DNA of 64,000 nt from Lacticaseibacillus absianus (GTDB taxonomy: Bacteria > Bacillota > Bacilli > Lactobacillales > Lactobacillaceae): NCBI RefSeq assembly GCF_013407595.1, contig NZ_JABEKX010000001.1, positions 1,010,522 to 1,074,521 on the forward strand, given 5' to 3'. Each line of letters opens with the position of its first letter. The stretch's first letter is position 1. This document shows positions 25,702 through 35,075 of this stretch, one piece after another. The position numbers were made by a program, and so were the translations under genes. The notes below the pieces were generated by a model that was not told where the DNA came from, searched no databases, and was given only the letters and a program-made list of their open reading frames with translations.

Positions 25702-27183
25702 ATGACAGAACGACGACGACCTCAGGCCAGCGGCCAGCAGTTCGAGTGCCAGGACTGGCAACTTACCACGACGACGATCGCGACAGGCGGTCGCATGGTG
25801 GCACTTCAAGGCGACTTATCGATCACGCTCCCGCTGCAGTCGATCGAGATCCTCAGTCACGGGCGCGCGCCTCGAGTGATCGCGGTGCAGGTCTCGATGG
25901 ACGCTCGAGATTGGGCGACGAAGTTCATCGCGCGTACCGATCGGCTCACGGTCGACCTGCATAACGCATCCACTCGGTACGTGCGGCTTATTTCTGATTG
26001 CCGTGACGACACGGCTGAGGCCCGGTCGTTCGAAGCCCCACAGTCATTTTTTCAAGCGCTTGGGATCGAACGAGTCAGCTTGGTGTCTGGCCGTGGGGTG
26101 CTGGCGATTCCCGCACCGGAGTGGTCAGAGGCGTTGCCGCAGGGTCAAGGGTGGACCGGCGGCGATGGCATTTATAGTTTTGACCTCGCCGCATTGGATG
26201 ACCGGTCGCGGGTAGCTTTTGTTTTTGGGGACAGTTTTATCGGCTGTGTCGATCCGACGACCCGTCAACTCCACCATGATGTGATGATCAATAATTGCAT
26301 GGCGGTGCTGGATGGGCACGCTCCAGAGGCGGCGAAGTTTCGTTTCTTCTATCCGCGGCAGCCCAATCAGACGCCGGTGAGTCTGTTCACCCCGGACGAG
26401 CAGTTAGGCCTGCGCAAGGACGCTTACTTTTGGATGCAAGACGGGGTGCTCATTGGGGCGCAGTTGCACTTTTTGCCGCTGATCGTCGTGCCGAATCCGC
26501 AGGGTCGAGAAGGGTTCGAGTTTGCCTTTGAGGGGACCGTCCACTTGACGGTCGGATTCAATGATGGCCAGGTCAATCTGGATTCTGTGACGCAGGCGCT
26601 TGCACCGATGCGGTATCGTGCCGGTAACGGTCGGGAGACGATCTTTGCTTCTGCTTATCTGCGCCGGGCGAACTACCCGCAAGAAGACGAGATGCTCTAT
26701 GCGTACGGCGTACAGTCGTGGGAGACGCACCGGCCCGTCGCGGCGAGGGTGATCGCCAAAGACTTCGCCCGCTTTGATCGGTGGACGTATTGGGATGGTC
26801 GTGATTGGGTGGCAGACCCTAAAGCGGCAGTCCCGATCGCACCGGCAGTCTCCAGCGAGTTCAGTGTGAGCTATTGCGACGCGGGCTTTTACGCCGGTCA
26901 ATACGTGCTGATCTGGCAACAGTGGGGCCCTGGCGGCAAGCTGGCGATGTACACGGCTGACCAGCCGGAAGGGCCATTCGAGTCCCACACCGAGCTGTAT
27001 TACCCGCACGAGGCAGAGAACAGCGGCACGATATACGTTTATAACGCCAAGGCACATCTGCCCATCTCGGCGGCAGGTGAGTTGCTCGTCTCTTATAATG
27101 TCAACACGACGAGCTGGGCGGAGCACGAAACGAACGCAGACATCTACCACCCCCGGTTCGTGCGGTTGATCCAACTCCAGTAG
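25702..27183 (+). CDS. DUF4185-like propeller protein with N-terminal sugar-binding-like domain
   Basis: A 493-residue protein. Residues ~1-120 resemble a discoidin/F5-8C beta-sandwich (SMDARDWATKFIARTDR followed by STRYVRLISDC). From about 150 onward is a propeller with SRVAFVFGDSFIG, CVDPTTRQLHHDVMINN, QDGVLIGAQLHFLP and a last blade resembling GH43/DUF4185 proteins (GQYVLIWQQWGPGGKLAMYTADQPEGPF). No catalytic assignment is possible. It is the last gene of the long operon and has no signal peptide, so it is probably another intracellular glycan-processing enzyme. The 144 bases ahead of it hold no recognised feature beyond the ribosome site AAAGGGGAAA. Confidence 0.65.
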   Translation: MTERRRPQASGQQFECQDWQLTTTTIATGGRMVALQGDLSITLPLQSIEILSHGRAPRVIAVQVSMDARDWATKFIARTDRLTVDLHNASTRYVRLISDCRDDTAEARSFEAPQSFFQALGIERVSLVSGRGVLAIPAPEWSEALPQGQGWTGGDGIYSFDLAALDDRSRVAFVFGDSFIGCVDPTTRQLHHDVMINNCMAVLDGHAPEAAKFRFFYPRQPNQTPVSLFTPDEQLGLRKDAYFWMQDGVLIGAQLHFLPLIVVPNPQGREGFEFAFEGTVHLTVGFNDGQVNLDSVTQALAPMRYRAGNGRETIFASAYLRRANYPQEDEMLYAYGVQSWETHRPVAARVIAKDFARFDRWTYWDGRDWVADPKAAVPIAPAVSSEFSVSYCDAGFYAGQYVLIWQQWGPGGKLAMYTADQPEGPFESHTELYYPHEAENSGTIYVYNAKAHLPISAAGELLVSYNVNTTSWAEHETNADIYHPRFVRLIQLQ

Positions 27184-27227
27184 GTGGACCAACTGGGCAG
27201 AGGGGCACCCGCCGCTGACGGGCCTTG

Positions 27228-28100
27228 TCAGTTGGGGGACTGGGTCACCTGTGCCTTGCGGTAGTTCAGTGGGGAGAGCCCCATGTGTTGTTTGAATTCG
27301 TGGTGGAAGGTCTTGACGCTCTGAAACCCGCAGGATTCAGCGATCTCCGGCATGGTCGCATCGCTGCCAACGAGGGTGAAGCTCGCCTTCATCAGCCGGT
27401 AGTCCAACAGAAAGTGGCCGAAGGTGCTGCCGGTGTTGCGCTTGAAGAAGCGAGCGAAGTACTGCGGGTTGAAATTCAGCAAGTCGGCGATATCCGTTAG
27501 CGTGATCGGTTGCCAGTAATGGGTATCGATGTAGTCGTAGACCATATTGAGCTGCGCCGTGATGGCCTCTGCCTGCAAGGTGGAGCGGTCCAGTTTTTCT
27601 AACGGTGGCCCGGCCATGTAGGGGAGCCGGTGGACGAAGCAATCGAGTAGCAGGTACAGATCACCAATCACGGTGGCACGCGCATTGGGCGCGTCGGCGG
27701 CCTTGAACAACCCCGCTAGGAGGCGGTGGACCTCTTTCGTCACGCTGCCGGGCCACGTGTGGCTCCATTGGGTGCGGTGCGCGAGAGCGGTGCTCATGGT
27801 GGTCAGACTGGTCTGCATCAGCTGAAAGTCGTAAAGCGATAGGTCGAACTGAAAGACCTTACGGATGCTGTTCGGCGTCGGTAAGAAGTAGTGCGGTTGA
27901 CCGCTGGGGAAAAAGAAAATGTCGCCGGCGTTCAGCGTGTAGGTCTGCCCCGCGACGCCGATGCGCGTTTGATTCGTCACGGCCTCGATGATCTCGATCG
28001 CGCGGTGTCGGTGCGGGTAGACGGGGCCACTCCCGTCGTTATAAAAGGCACGAAACGGGAGTCGCTCGGGCCATGTCGGCAATTCAATGTAAGGGGTCAT
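27228..28100 (-). CDS. AraC-family transcription regulator
   Basis: A 290-residue AraC regulator. The N-terminal cupin reads PHRHRAIEIIEAV and GDIFFFPSGQPHYF. The C-terminal double helix-turn-helix contains ITLTDIADLLNFNPQYFARFFKRNTGSTFGHFL-type spacing and IAESCGFQSVKTFHHEFK. The start at 28100 has TGGAGCG at six bases, and a longer reading lacks a ribosome site. It converges with the mannosidase operon and is divergent from the dehydrogenase/isomerase operon at 28228, so activation of the latter in response to a sugar is the likely role. Confidence 0.88.
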   Translation of the reverse strand: MTPYIELPTWPERLPFRAFYNDGSGPVYPHRHRAIEIIEAVTNQTRIGVAGQTYTLNAGDIFFFPSGQPHYFLPTPNSIRKVFQFDLSLYDFQLMQTSLTTMSTALAHRTQWSHTWPGSVTKEVHRLLAGLFKAADAPNARATVIGDLYLLLDCFVHRLPYMAGPPLEKLDRSTLQAEAITAQLNMVYDYIDTHYWQPITLTDIADLLNFNPQYFARFFKRNTGSTFGHFLLDYRLMKASFTLVGSDATMPEIAESCGFQSVKTFHHEFKQHMGLSPLNYRKAQVTQSPN

Positions 28101-28227
28101 ATGCGCTCCATAGTAGGTCAAGATACGGGACAATCAGGTCGCAAACTGGGGAAGAAAGGCGCTTCTCAGTTCATTATACTTAAGCCGTTCGAAAATGAAA
28201 GCGTGTACGAACATAGGAGGAGACTAA

Positions 28228-29313
28228 ATGACAATCAAGATCGGGATCATCGGTTGTGGTGGGATCGCCAACGGCAAGCATTTACCTGCGTTGAGCAAAC
28301 TAGCGGATGTCGCGTTAGTCGCGTTTTGTGACTTGATCCCCGAACGTGCCGAGACGGCCCGTGCACAATACGGGACCGCGGATGCGCACGTCTACACGGA
28401 TTACCGTGAGATGCTGCAGGAGCCGCTGGATGTTGTGCATGTGCTGACGCCTAACGCCGCGCATGCCCCGCTGACCATCGCGGCGCTTGAGGCTGGCTGC
28501 GATGTGATGTGTGAAAAACCGATGGCCAAAACGGCAGCGGAGGCAACCGCAATGCTCGAGGCCGCCAAGCGGACCGGTAAGCTGTTGACGATCGGTTACC
28601 AGAACCGCTTCCGGCGTGATTCGCAGTACTTGCATGCCGTCTGCGAGGAAGGCGCGCTCGGGGAGATCTACTTTGCCAAGGCGCACGCGATCCGCCGCCG
28701 TGCCGTGCCGACATGGGGCGTATTTCTCGACCAAGAAGCACAAGGCGGCGGCCCGCTGATCGACATCGGGACACATGCGTTGGATCTCACGTTGTGGATG
28801 ATGGACAACTACGAGCCCGCTTATGTCGTCGGTCAGACTTACCGGGCGCTGGGCGACAACCCGAATAGTGCAAACGCGTGGGGGCCGTGGGACCCGGCTA
28901 AGTTCACCGTGGAGGATTCGGCGTTTGGCTATGTGGTCATGAAGAATGGCGCTACGGTGTTCCTCGAATCCAGCTGGGCGCTAAACAGCTTGGACGTCAA
29001 GGAGGCCAAGACAACGCTGTGTGGTGCTAAAGGCGGTGCAGACATGGATCACGGGCTGACCCTCAACGGGGAAGATCACCAGACGCTGTGGCAAAAAGAA
29101 GTTGATCTGACCACTGGCGGAGTGGACTTCTTCGAAGGGGCGGGTGAGAATCCGGCCGATGTCGAAGCGCGTGCGTGGATCGATGCGGTCAAGACGCGGA
29201 CGCAGCCAGTGGTCCGACCTGAACAGGCGTTAGTGGTGACGAAGATCCTCGAGGCGATCTATCAGTCTGCTCGAGAACATCGTCCGGTCAACTTTGAGGA
29301 GGTCGCACAATGA
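28228..29313 (+). CDS. Gfo/Idh/MocA-family NAD(P)-dependent dehydrogenase 1
   Basis: A 361-residue oxidoreductase with an N-terminal Rossmann fold ([15 protein letters not shown]), the family signature [12 protein letters not shown] and the C-terminal alpha/beta domain ([19 protein letters not shown]) that holds the substrate and a catalytic His. The substrate class is free sugars, sugar derivatives or glycosides oxidised at C3 or another hydroxyl. It is the first gene of an eight-gene operon and AGGAGGAG precedes the ATG. It overlaps the ThuA gene by four bases. In the proposed pathway it would oxidise the glycoside to its 3-keto form, or act in the reverse step. Confidence 0.88.
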   Translation: MTIKIGIIGCGGIANGKHLPALSKLADVALVAFCDLIPERAETARAQYGTADAHVYTDYREMLQEPLDVVHVLTPNAAHAPLTIAALEAGCDVMCEKPMAKTAAEATAMLEAAKRTGKLLTIGYQNRFRRDSQYLHAVCEEGALGEIYFAKAHAIRRRAVPTWGVFLDQEAQGGGPLIDIGTHALDLTLWMMDNYEPAYVVGQTYRALGDNPNSANAWGPWDPAKFTVEDSAFGYVVMKNGATVFLESSWALNSLDVKEAKTTLCGAKGGADMDHGLTLNGEDHQTLWQKEVDLTTGGVDFFEGAGENPADVEARAWIDAVKTRTQPVVRPEQALVVTKILEAIYQSAREHRPVNFEEVAQ

Positions 29314-30035
29314 TCAACGTTACCGTATGGAATGAGTTCCGACACGAACAAAGTGAGCCAGCCGTTCAGGCCGTATACCCGAATGGGATCCACGCTCAAC
29401 TGGCCAGCTTCATCGAAGCGGGGGACGTCCACGTCCGCACGGCCACTTTAGATGAACCGGACAATGGGCTACCGCAAAGCGTGTTAGATGACACCGATGT
29501 CCTGCTGTGGTGGGGGCACGCTGCGCACAACGAGGTGGAAGACGCCACGGTGCAGCGGGTCTATGACCGGGTAATGGCGGGAATGGGGCTGATCGTTCTG
29601 CACTCGGGGCATTTTTCGAAGATCTTCCGTAAGCTGATGGGTACGACGTGTAACCTGAAGTGGCGTGAGGACGGGCACCACGCGCGTGTCTGGAACGTCA
29701 AGCCAAGCCACCCGATCGCGGCTGGGATCGGTGACCACATCGAACTGGCCCAAGAGGAGATGTACGGTGAGCAGTTCGATGTGACGACGCCGGATGACCT
29801 CATCTTTATCAGCTGGTTCCCCGGTGGTGAGGTCTTTCGCAGTGGCATGACTTACCACCGAGGCAACGGCAAGATCTTCTACTTCCAGCCGGGGCATGAG
29901 ACGTACCGCAGTTACTATAACCCGGATGTCCAGCGCGTGATCCAAAACGCGGTGCGTTGGTGTGCGCCGGATCACCCGCGGCCACGACTGTTCGATCATT
30001 TCGACGCGCTCGAGCCACTCGAGCCCAAGGCGTGA
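29310..30035 (+). CDS. ThuA-family protein
   Basis: A 241-residue protein of the ThuA (trehalose utilisation) class I glutamine amidotransferase-like fold. It has [30 protein letters not shown] and [21 protein letters not shown]. In rhizobia ThuA acts with the Gfo/Idh/MocA enzyme ThuB in handling 3-keto derivatives of trehalose and related disaccharides. Here it is likewise joined to such a dehydrogenase by an ATGA overlap, which supports a role in cleavage or isomerisation of a keto-glycoside. The mechanism is not settled. Confidence 0.85.
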   Translation: MINVTVWNEFRHEQSEPAVQAVYPNGIHAQLASFIEAGDVHVRTATLDEPDNGLPQSVLDDTDVLLWWGHAAHNEVEDATVQRVYDRVMAGMGLIVLHSGHFSKIFRKLMGTTCNLKWREDGHHARVWNVKPSHPIAAGIGDHIELAQEEMYGEQFDVTTPDDLIFISWFPGGEVFRSGMTYHRGNGKIFYFQPGHETYRSYYNPDVQRVIQNAVRWCAPDHPRPRLFDHFDALEPLEPKA

Positions 30036-30796
30036 TGACTATGACGTTGAAAGCAGGCTTACAGCTTTACAGTGTCGGTGAGGCCATGTACCAAGCGCCT
30101 CTAGAAACGATCGCGGCGGTCGGGCAGATGGGCTATCAAGGCGTCGAGTTCGCCGGCTACCATGGGCAATCCGCGCATGACCTAGCCCAGGCGGTGCGCG
30201 ATGCAGGTATGGTGACCTGCGGGAGTCACATCGGTCTGGATCAGCTGGTCAATGATCTGGCGGCGACCTTAGATTTCGAGGCCGCGTTGGGTAACCGACG
30301 CGTGATCGTGCCGGGGATACAGTGCGACACACCAGAGGCGTGGTACGCCAAAATGGCGACTCTTGACCAGCTGGCTGAAGCGTTGGCGGCGCGCGGGTTC
30401 CAGCTGATCTACCACAACCACGGCCATGAAGTCGCCACGTTTCCTGGGATCGACTTGCTCGACCAGATGACCAAGCGCACCCAGCACGTGCAGCTAGAAG
30501 TCGATACCTACTGGCTCGCATACGCCGGGATCGACGTGCTCGCATGGTTGACCGCTCACGCCGACCGGATCGCGATGTTGCACATCAAGGACATGGCGGT
30601 GACAGGAGACGAGAAGGAAAGTGTGATCCTTGAGACCGGGACCCTGCCGCTGACCGATTATCTCACCTTTGCGATGCACCACGGGGTGGACTGGTTGGTG
30701 GTCGAACAAGAGGCGTTCAGTCAGGCGGCGCCGGTGGCGGCAGCGCGGCAAAATGCGGTTGCCTTGAATCAACTCATTGGGAGGATCGAACAATGA
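30035..30796 (+). CDS. Sugar phosphate isomerase/epimerase-like TIM barrel 1
   Basis: A 253-residue AP-endonuclease-2 superfamily TIM barrel. It opens AGLQLYSVGEAM, then YQGVEFAGYHG, a metal ligand in YHNHGHEVATF, Glu in VQLEVDTYW, and His in MLHIKDM. These His/Glu/Asp positions bind a divalent metal in xylose-isomerase-like enzymes. The family covers isomerases, inosose dehydratase (IolE) and the lyases that eliminate the aglycone from 3-keto-glycosides. The start at 30035 overlaps the ThuA stop, and the next ATG at 30041 is also possible. Confidence 0.83.
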   Translation: MTMTLKAGLQLYSVGEAMYQAPLETIAAVGQMGYQGVEFAGYHGQSAHDLAQAVRDAGMVTCGSHIGLDQLVNDLAATLDFEAALGNRRVIVPGIQCDTPEAWYAKMATLDQLAEALAARGFQLIYHNHGHEVATFPGIDLLDQMTKRTQHVQLEVDTYWLAYAGIDVLAWLTAHADRIAMLHIKDMAVTGDEKESVILETGTLPLTDYLTFAMHHGVDWLVVEQEAFSQAAPVAAARQNAVALNQLIGRIEQ

Positions 30797-31773
30797 AACT
30801 TGGTGTTTTCACCCCAGTATTCAATGCGTTAAGTTTTGACCAAATGTTGGATAAGGCGCAAGCGCTCGGCCTGCAGACCCTGGAGATCGGGACTGGCGGG
30901 AATCCCGGGACCGCGCACCTCGACCCGGATGCTTTGCTGGCGAGCAGCGACAAGCGCCGGGAGTATCTGGCCAAGCTGGCGGCACATGGTCTGACGATCT
31001 CTGCCTTCAGCTGTCATAACAACCCGATCGCGCCGGTGGCCGCGGTGGCGCAGAAGGCCGACGAGACCCTGCGCAAAACGATTAAGCTGGCCGCGCTGAT
31101 GAACGTGCCGGTGGTCAACGAATTCTCGGGCGTTAGCGGGGGCAACGCGACCGATACGGCCTTGAACTGGCCGACGATCGCGTGGCCGACGGAGTATCGG
31201 GATAATTATCTCTTCCAGTGGGAGCGACGCTTGATCCCATACTGGCGCGACATCAACACGGTGGCGACCGCTGCTGGGGTCAAGATCGGGATTGAGCTGC
31301 ACGGCGGGTTCCTCTGTCACACACCGTACACGATGCTGAAGCTGCGCGATGCGGCGGGCCCGGCTATCGGCTGTAACCTTGATCCGAGTCACATGTGGTG
31401 GCAGGGGATCGACCCGGTCGCAGCGGTCAAGATCCTCGGTAAGGCCGGGGCACTCGTTCATTTTCACGCGAAAGACACCTACCTCGATCCGGATAACATC
31501 AACATGCACGGGCTGACAGATATCCAGCCGTATGAGGACCTGACCGACCGCGCCTGGATCTTCCGGACGGTGGGGTATGGTCACGACCAGAAGACTTGGT
31601 CAGATATCATCTCAGCGCTGCGGCTATACGGTTACGACTATGTCGTGTCCATCGAGCACGAAGACGCGCTGATGTCGGTCGATGAAGGGCTGCATCAGGC
31701 GGTCAAAAACCTAAAGGCGGTGATGATCTCGGAGAGCCCTGGCGCGGCGTGGTGGACAGGCGATACGATCTAG
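30793..31773 (+). CDS. Sugar phosphate isomerase/epimerase-like TIM barrel 2
   Basis: A 326-residue member of the same TIM-barrel superfamily, longer than its neighbour. Landmarks are LGLQTLEIGTGGNPG, FSCHNNPIAP, VKIGIELHGGF (Glu), CNLDPSHMWW (Asp/His) and LVHFHAKDTYLDP (His). These fit the metal site of IolE/IolI-like enzymes. It overlaps the preceding gene by four bases (ATGA), so the two barrels are translationally coupled. In the proposed pathway one barrel could be the lyase and the other the hydratase or an epimerase; which is which cannot be told here. Confidence 0.83.
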   Translation: MKLGVFTPVFNALSFDQMLDKAQALGLQTLEIGTGGNPGTAHLDPDALLASSDKRREYLAKLAAHGLTISAFSCHNNPIAPVAAVAQKADETLRKTIKLAALMNVPVVNEFSGVSGGNATDTALNWPTIAWPTEYRDNYLFQWERRLIPYWRDINTVATAAGVKIGIELHGGFLCHTPYTMLKLRDAAGPAIGCNLDPSHMWWQGIDPVAAVKILGKAGALVHFHAKDTYLDPDNINMHGLTDIQPYEDLTDRAWIFRTVGYGHDQKTWSDIISALRLYGYDYVVSIEHEDALMSVDEGLHQAVKNLKAVMISESPGAAWWTGDTI

Positions 31774-31782
31774 TCCGCAGAA

Positions 31783-31804
31783 CCGACCGGCTCGAGCCGG
31801 TCGG
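31783..31804. repeat. Perfect 22-bp palindrome inside the operon
   Basis: CCGACCGGCTCGAGCCGGTC plus GG is an exact palindrome lying in the 73-base gap between two operon genes. No U-tract follows. It may form an mRNA hairpin affecting stability or a binding site for a dimeric protein. Confidence 0.6.
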
Positions 31805-31846
31805 GACGTCTGCTGACATGGTCAAACAAGCATCTATTGGAGGGTA

Positions 31847-32899
31847 ATGATGAAAGAGTTAATGATGGGGATCGTTGGGTATGGTGGCATGGGGGCGTAC
31901 CATGCGCGTGAGTTGATCCCAGCTTCTGCCCATATTCGGCTGAAGGGCGCTTACGATATCGACCCGGAGCGGCGCAGTGTGATCGAAGCGGACGGGTTCA
32001 TCGCGTATCCGTCTTATGAAGCGATGTTGGCCGATCCGGAGATCGATCTGGTGCTGGTCGCGACACCGAATGATCGTCACCGGCCGTTGAGCCTGCAGGC
32101 GCTTGCGGCCCACAAGCATGTGATCAGTGAAAAACCAGCGATGATGAACCCGGCAGAGCTTGAAGAAGTGCTCACGGCAGCTGCCGCAGCTGATCGGCAG
32201 TTCTTCGTGCACCAGAACCGGCGCTGGGATCCGGATTTTCGCGTGCTGACCCAGATCGTTCAGGCGCAGACCATCGGCGATGTGTTCCGCGTGGAGTCGC
32301 GAGTACACGGTGCCAATGGCATCCCGGGGGATTGGCGGCATTTTGCCCGATACGGTGGCGGGATGATCCGCGACTGGGGGGTGCACCTGCTTGATCAGCT
32401 GCTGGACTTACTGGACGGGCCGATCAGCCGGGTGACTGCGGAAACCAGTCAGATCCTCGGTGATGATTGCGACGACGGGTTCACCGTCCGACTGGACTTT
32501 AACAGCGGGGTCACTGCCGTGGTGGAGGTCGGGACGACCAACTATATCCCGCTGCCGCGCTGGTATGTCAAAGGCACACAGGGGACTGCCGAGATCCGTG
32601 ACTGGGACTTACACGGTGAGCAGGTCATCGCGACGGGTGTTGATACTGTCGCCCCGACACCGGTGCGCGCCGGTGTCGGTCTGACCAAGACCATGGCTCC
32701 GCCGTCTGAAGCAGCGGTTCGCCACGCGTCGTTGCCGGCCGGGGTGCCGTTGTCGGTGAGCTTCTATGACAATGTGCATGACGTCATCTGCGATGGGGCC
32801 CCGCGTGTGGTCCAAAACAGCGAGGTCATGCGTGTCCTCAAGCTGATCGACGTGATCACTGCTTCGGCCGAGCAGCATCAGACGTTGCCATTCGAGTAA
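31847..32899 (+). CDS. Gfo/Idh/MocA-family dehydrogenase 2
   Basis: A 350-residue oxidoreductase beginning MMKELMMGIVGYGGMGAYH (Rossmann), with LVATPNDRHRPLSL, SEKPAMMNPAEL and the C-terminal block YGGGMIRDWGVHLLDQLLDLL. It follows TATTGGAGGG, with a 73-base gap to the previous gene that holds a palindrome. It differs clearly from the other three dehydrogenases of the operon, so it probably handles a different intermediate or direction of hydride transfer. Confidence 0.87.
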   Translation: MMKELMMGIVGYGGMGAYHARELIPASAHIRLKGAYDIDPERRSVIEADGFIAYPSYEAMLADPEIDLVLVATPNDRHRPLSLQALAAHKHVISEKPAMMNPAELEEVLTAAAAADRQFFVHQNRRWDPDFRVLTQIVQAQTIGDVFRVESRVHGANGIPGDWRHFARYGGGMIRDWGVHLLDQLLDLLDGPISRVTAETSQILGDDCDDGFTVRLDFNSGVTAVVEVGTTNYIPLPRWYVKGTQGTAEIRDWDLHGEQVIATGVDTVAPTPVRAGVGLTKTMAPPSEAAVRHASLPAGVPLSVSFYDNVHDVICDGAPRVVQNSEVMRVLKLIDVITASAEQHQTLPFE

Positions 32900-33048
32900 C
32901 GGGCGCAGTGCACGGCACGGTCACGCAGATTGCTTTGGCCAAGTGTGTCGCGGCGCGATGTGACGCGCCACCAGTTGAACTGTTGATGTCACGGTCGGCC
33001 GGGTAGGCAGGACCAGCATATGGATTATATCGAGAGGTAAAGTCAAGC

Positions 33049-33918
33049 ATGGCAGAGTTTGTGTTGTCGGCATTTGCCGACGAACTATCACCCGAACTAG
33101 AGACGCAGATCCAGGGGTTAGTCAATAACGGGATCCATCATATCGAAGTGCGCGGCGTTGACGGGATCAATGTCAGTGACCTGTCCCTCAGTCAGGCCCA
33201 GGCGGTCAAAGTGCGGCTAGACGCGGCGGGGATCCGGGTGTCCAGCATCGGGTCCCCGATCGGCAAGATCGGCGTGACGGATGATTTTGACGCCCACCTG
33301 ATCAAGTTCCAGCACACACTAGACGTTGCGCAAGTCATGGGGAGCCCGTATGTGCGGCTATTCAGCTTCTATCCGCCGAAGGGCATGCCGGCTGCACAAG
33401 CACGCCCCGTGGTGATCGCGCGGCTGCAACGGATGCTGGCGGTGGCCAAGGCCTATCCGAGCATCACGTTATTACATGAAAACGAAAAAGAGATCTATGG
33501 GGATACAGCCGAACGCTGTCTGGATCTGATGCAGACACTCGCCGATCCGCAGCTGCGGGTGGCTTTTGATCCCGCTAATTTTGTGCAGTGCGGTGTTGAC
33601 GTCTGGACGGCCTACGTGAAGCTAAAGCCATACATCGTCTACCTGCACGCCAAGGATGCCCTAGCGGACACCGGGACGGTGACTCCCGTTGGCCAAGGTG
33701 ACGGGGACGTCGCCAAGGTTTTGGCGGCACTGGCACAAGATGGATTCAATGGGTATCTGTCCATCGAACCCCACCTGAGTGCGTTTCCTGGCTTTCGTCA
33801 GCTTGAGCGTGACCCGCAGTCGACTAGTAAGACGCGGGACGATCAAGCGGTGTTATTCAACATTGCCGCTGACGCGTTGATCACAACGCTGAGGCAGATC
33901 GGAGCGAATTGGCGATGA
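33049..33918 (+). CDS. Sugar phosphate isomerase/epimerase-like TIM barrel 3
   Basis: A 289-residue TIM-barrel protein with SAFADELSPELETQI at the start, then HHIEVRGVDGINVSDL, LLHENEKEIYGDTAERC, FDPANFVQCG and YLHAKDAL. This pattern is shared with isomerases and 3-keto-glycoside lyases of the AP-endonuclease-2 family. It is preceded by a 149-base gap with no recognised structure and a modest ribosome site (GAGAGGTAA). It overlaps the next dehydrogenase gene by four bases. Confidence 0.83.
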   Translation: MAEFVLSAFADELSPELETQIQGLVNNGIHHIEVRGVDGINVSDLSLSQAQAVKVRLDAAGIRVSSIGSPIGKIGVTDDFDAHLIKFQHTLDVAQVMGSPYVRLFSFYPPKGMPAAQARPVVIARLQRMLAVAKAYPSITLLHENEKEIYGDTAERCLDLMQTLADPQLRVAFDPANFVQCGVDVWTAYVKLKPYIVYLHAKDALADTGTVTPVGQGDGDVAKVLAALAQDGFNGYLSIEPHLSAFPGFRQLERDPQSTSKTRDDQAVLFNIAADALITTLRQIGANWR

Positions 33919-35075
33919 CAGAGATCGTGAGGATCGGGATCATTGGCATTGGGAATATCGGCTCACGACACGCCGGCTACCTATCGCGCGGTGAGATCCA
34001 AGGCGCCCAGCTGGTCGCCGTCTGTGACATCGATCCGGCTAAGTTGAAAGACGCGGCGCGCTTCGGAACGTCGCTTCGGCAATACGCGACGGCAGCGGCG
34101 ATGCTGGCAGATCCGGGCGTTGATGCGGTGATCATCGCGACCCCGCACTACGCCCACCCGACGCTCGCTGCGGCGGCGTTGCGGGCGGGCAAGCACGTGC
34201 TGAGTGAAAAACCGGTGGGTGTCTACACCCAGGCGGTGCATGAGCCGCTTGAAGTCGCGGCGCAACACCCTGAGCTGACCTATGCACTGATGTACAACCA
34301 GCGAATGAACCCGATGTACCAAAAAGCCCGTGCGCTCGTTCAAGACGGGACGATCGGGGAACTACGGCGCTCGAATTGGATCATCACGGACTGGTACCGG
34401 TCGCAAAGTTATTACGATTCGGGTGGGTGGCGCGCGACCTGGGCCGGTGAAGGTGGTGGGGTCTTGCTCAACCAAGATCCGCACCAGCTGGACCTGTGGC
34501 AGTGGATCTGCGGGATGCCTGCGCGCGTCATGGGCTTCGCGTATTGTGGTAAGCGGCGTGACGTCGAGGTCGAGACAGAGGCGACTGCCTATGTCGAGTA
34601 CCCGAACGGGGCGACCGGCGTGTTCGTGACGACGACGACCGAGACGCCGGGGACGAATCGATTCGAGGTCGTGGGGTCCAAGGGTACGATGGTCATTGAG
34701 GATCAGCGGCTGCGGCTGCGCCTCAATCAAGTGGATGAGGCAACGTGGAACCGCACCTACACGGGCGGCTTCGGTCAGCCTGAGTCTCAAGAAGAACAAC
34801 TCGACGTCGTGTTCGATGCGGATTCTGGCCACGCCAAGATCGTGCAGAACTTTGTCGATCATATCCGCACAGGGGCGCCGTTGATGGCCCCCGCCAGTGA
34901 AGGGCTTCGGGGACTATCGATTTCCAATGCGATCTACCTCTCCGCGTGGACTGGCGCCTGGGTCCCGTTGCCGATCGACGAGGCGCGCTTCTTGGCCGCG
35001 TTGAATGAACGTCGCGCACAGTCCGTGTTCAAGCCGACGCCGGGGCGGCGCTTGGACACCAGGGGGTCATACTGA
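33915..35075 (+). CDS. Gfo/Idh/MocA-family dehydrogenase 3
   Basis: A 386-residue oxidoreductase: VRIGIIGIGNIGSRHAGYL, DAVIIATPHYAHPTLA, SEKPVGVYTQAV, then GEGGGVLLNQDPHQLDLWQWI. The Asp/His pair of the last motif is the usual catalytic region. ATG 33915 overlaps the stop of the TIM-barrel gene; a TTG six bases earlier is less likely. This subgroup resembles the longer inositol 2-dehydrogenase/glycoside dehydrogenase-like members. Its substrate is not known. Confidence 0.87.
   Translation: MTEIVRIGIIGIGNIGSRHAGYLSRGEIQGAQLVAVCDIDPAKLKDAARFGTSLRQYATAAAMLADPGVDAVIIATPHYAHPTLAAAALRAGKHVLSEKPVGVYTQAVHEPLEVAAQHPELTYALMYNQRMNPMYQKARALVQDGTIGELRRSNWIITDWYRSQSYYDSGGWRATWAGEGGGVLLNQDPHQLDLWQWICGMPARVMGFAYCGKRRDVEVETEATAYVEYPNGATGVFVTTTTETPGTNRFEVVGSKGTMVIEDQRLRLRLNQVDEATWNRTYTGGFGQPESQEEQLDVVFDADSGHAKIVQNFVDHIRTGAPLMAPASEGLRGLSISNAIYLSAWTGAWVPLPIDEARFLAALNERRAQSVFKPTPGRRLDTRGSY

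Noticed and set aside
28134-28227. cre-like core AATGAAAGCGTGTACGA upstream of the dehydrogenase operon
   Set aside because: Two or more mismatches at conserved cre positions and no convincing promoter overlap, so it was not listed as a site.
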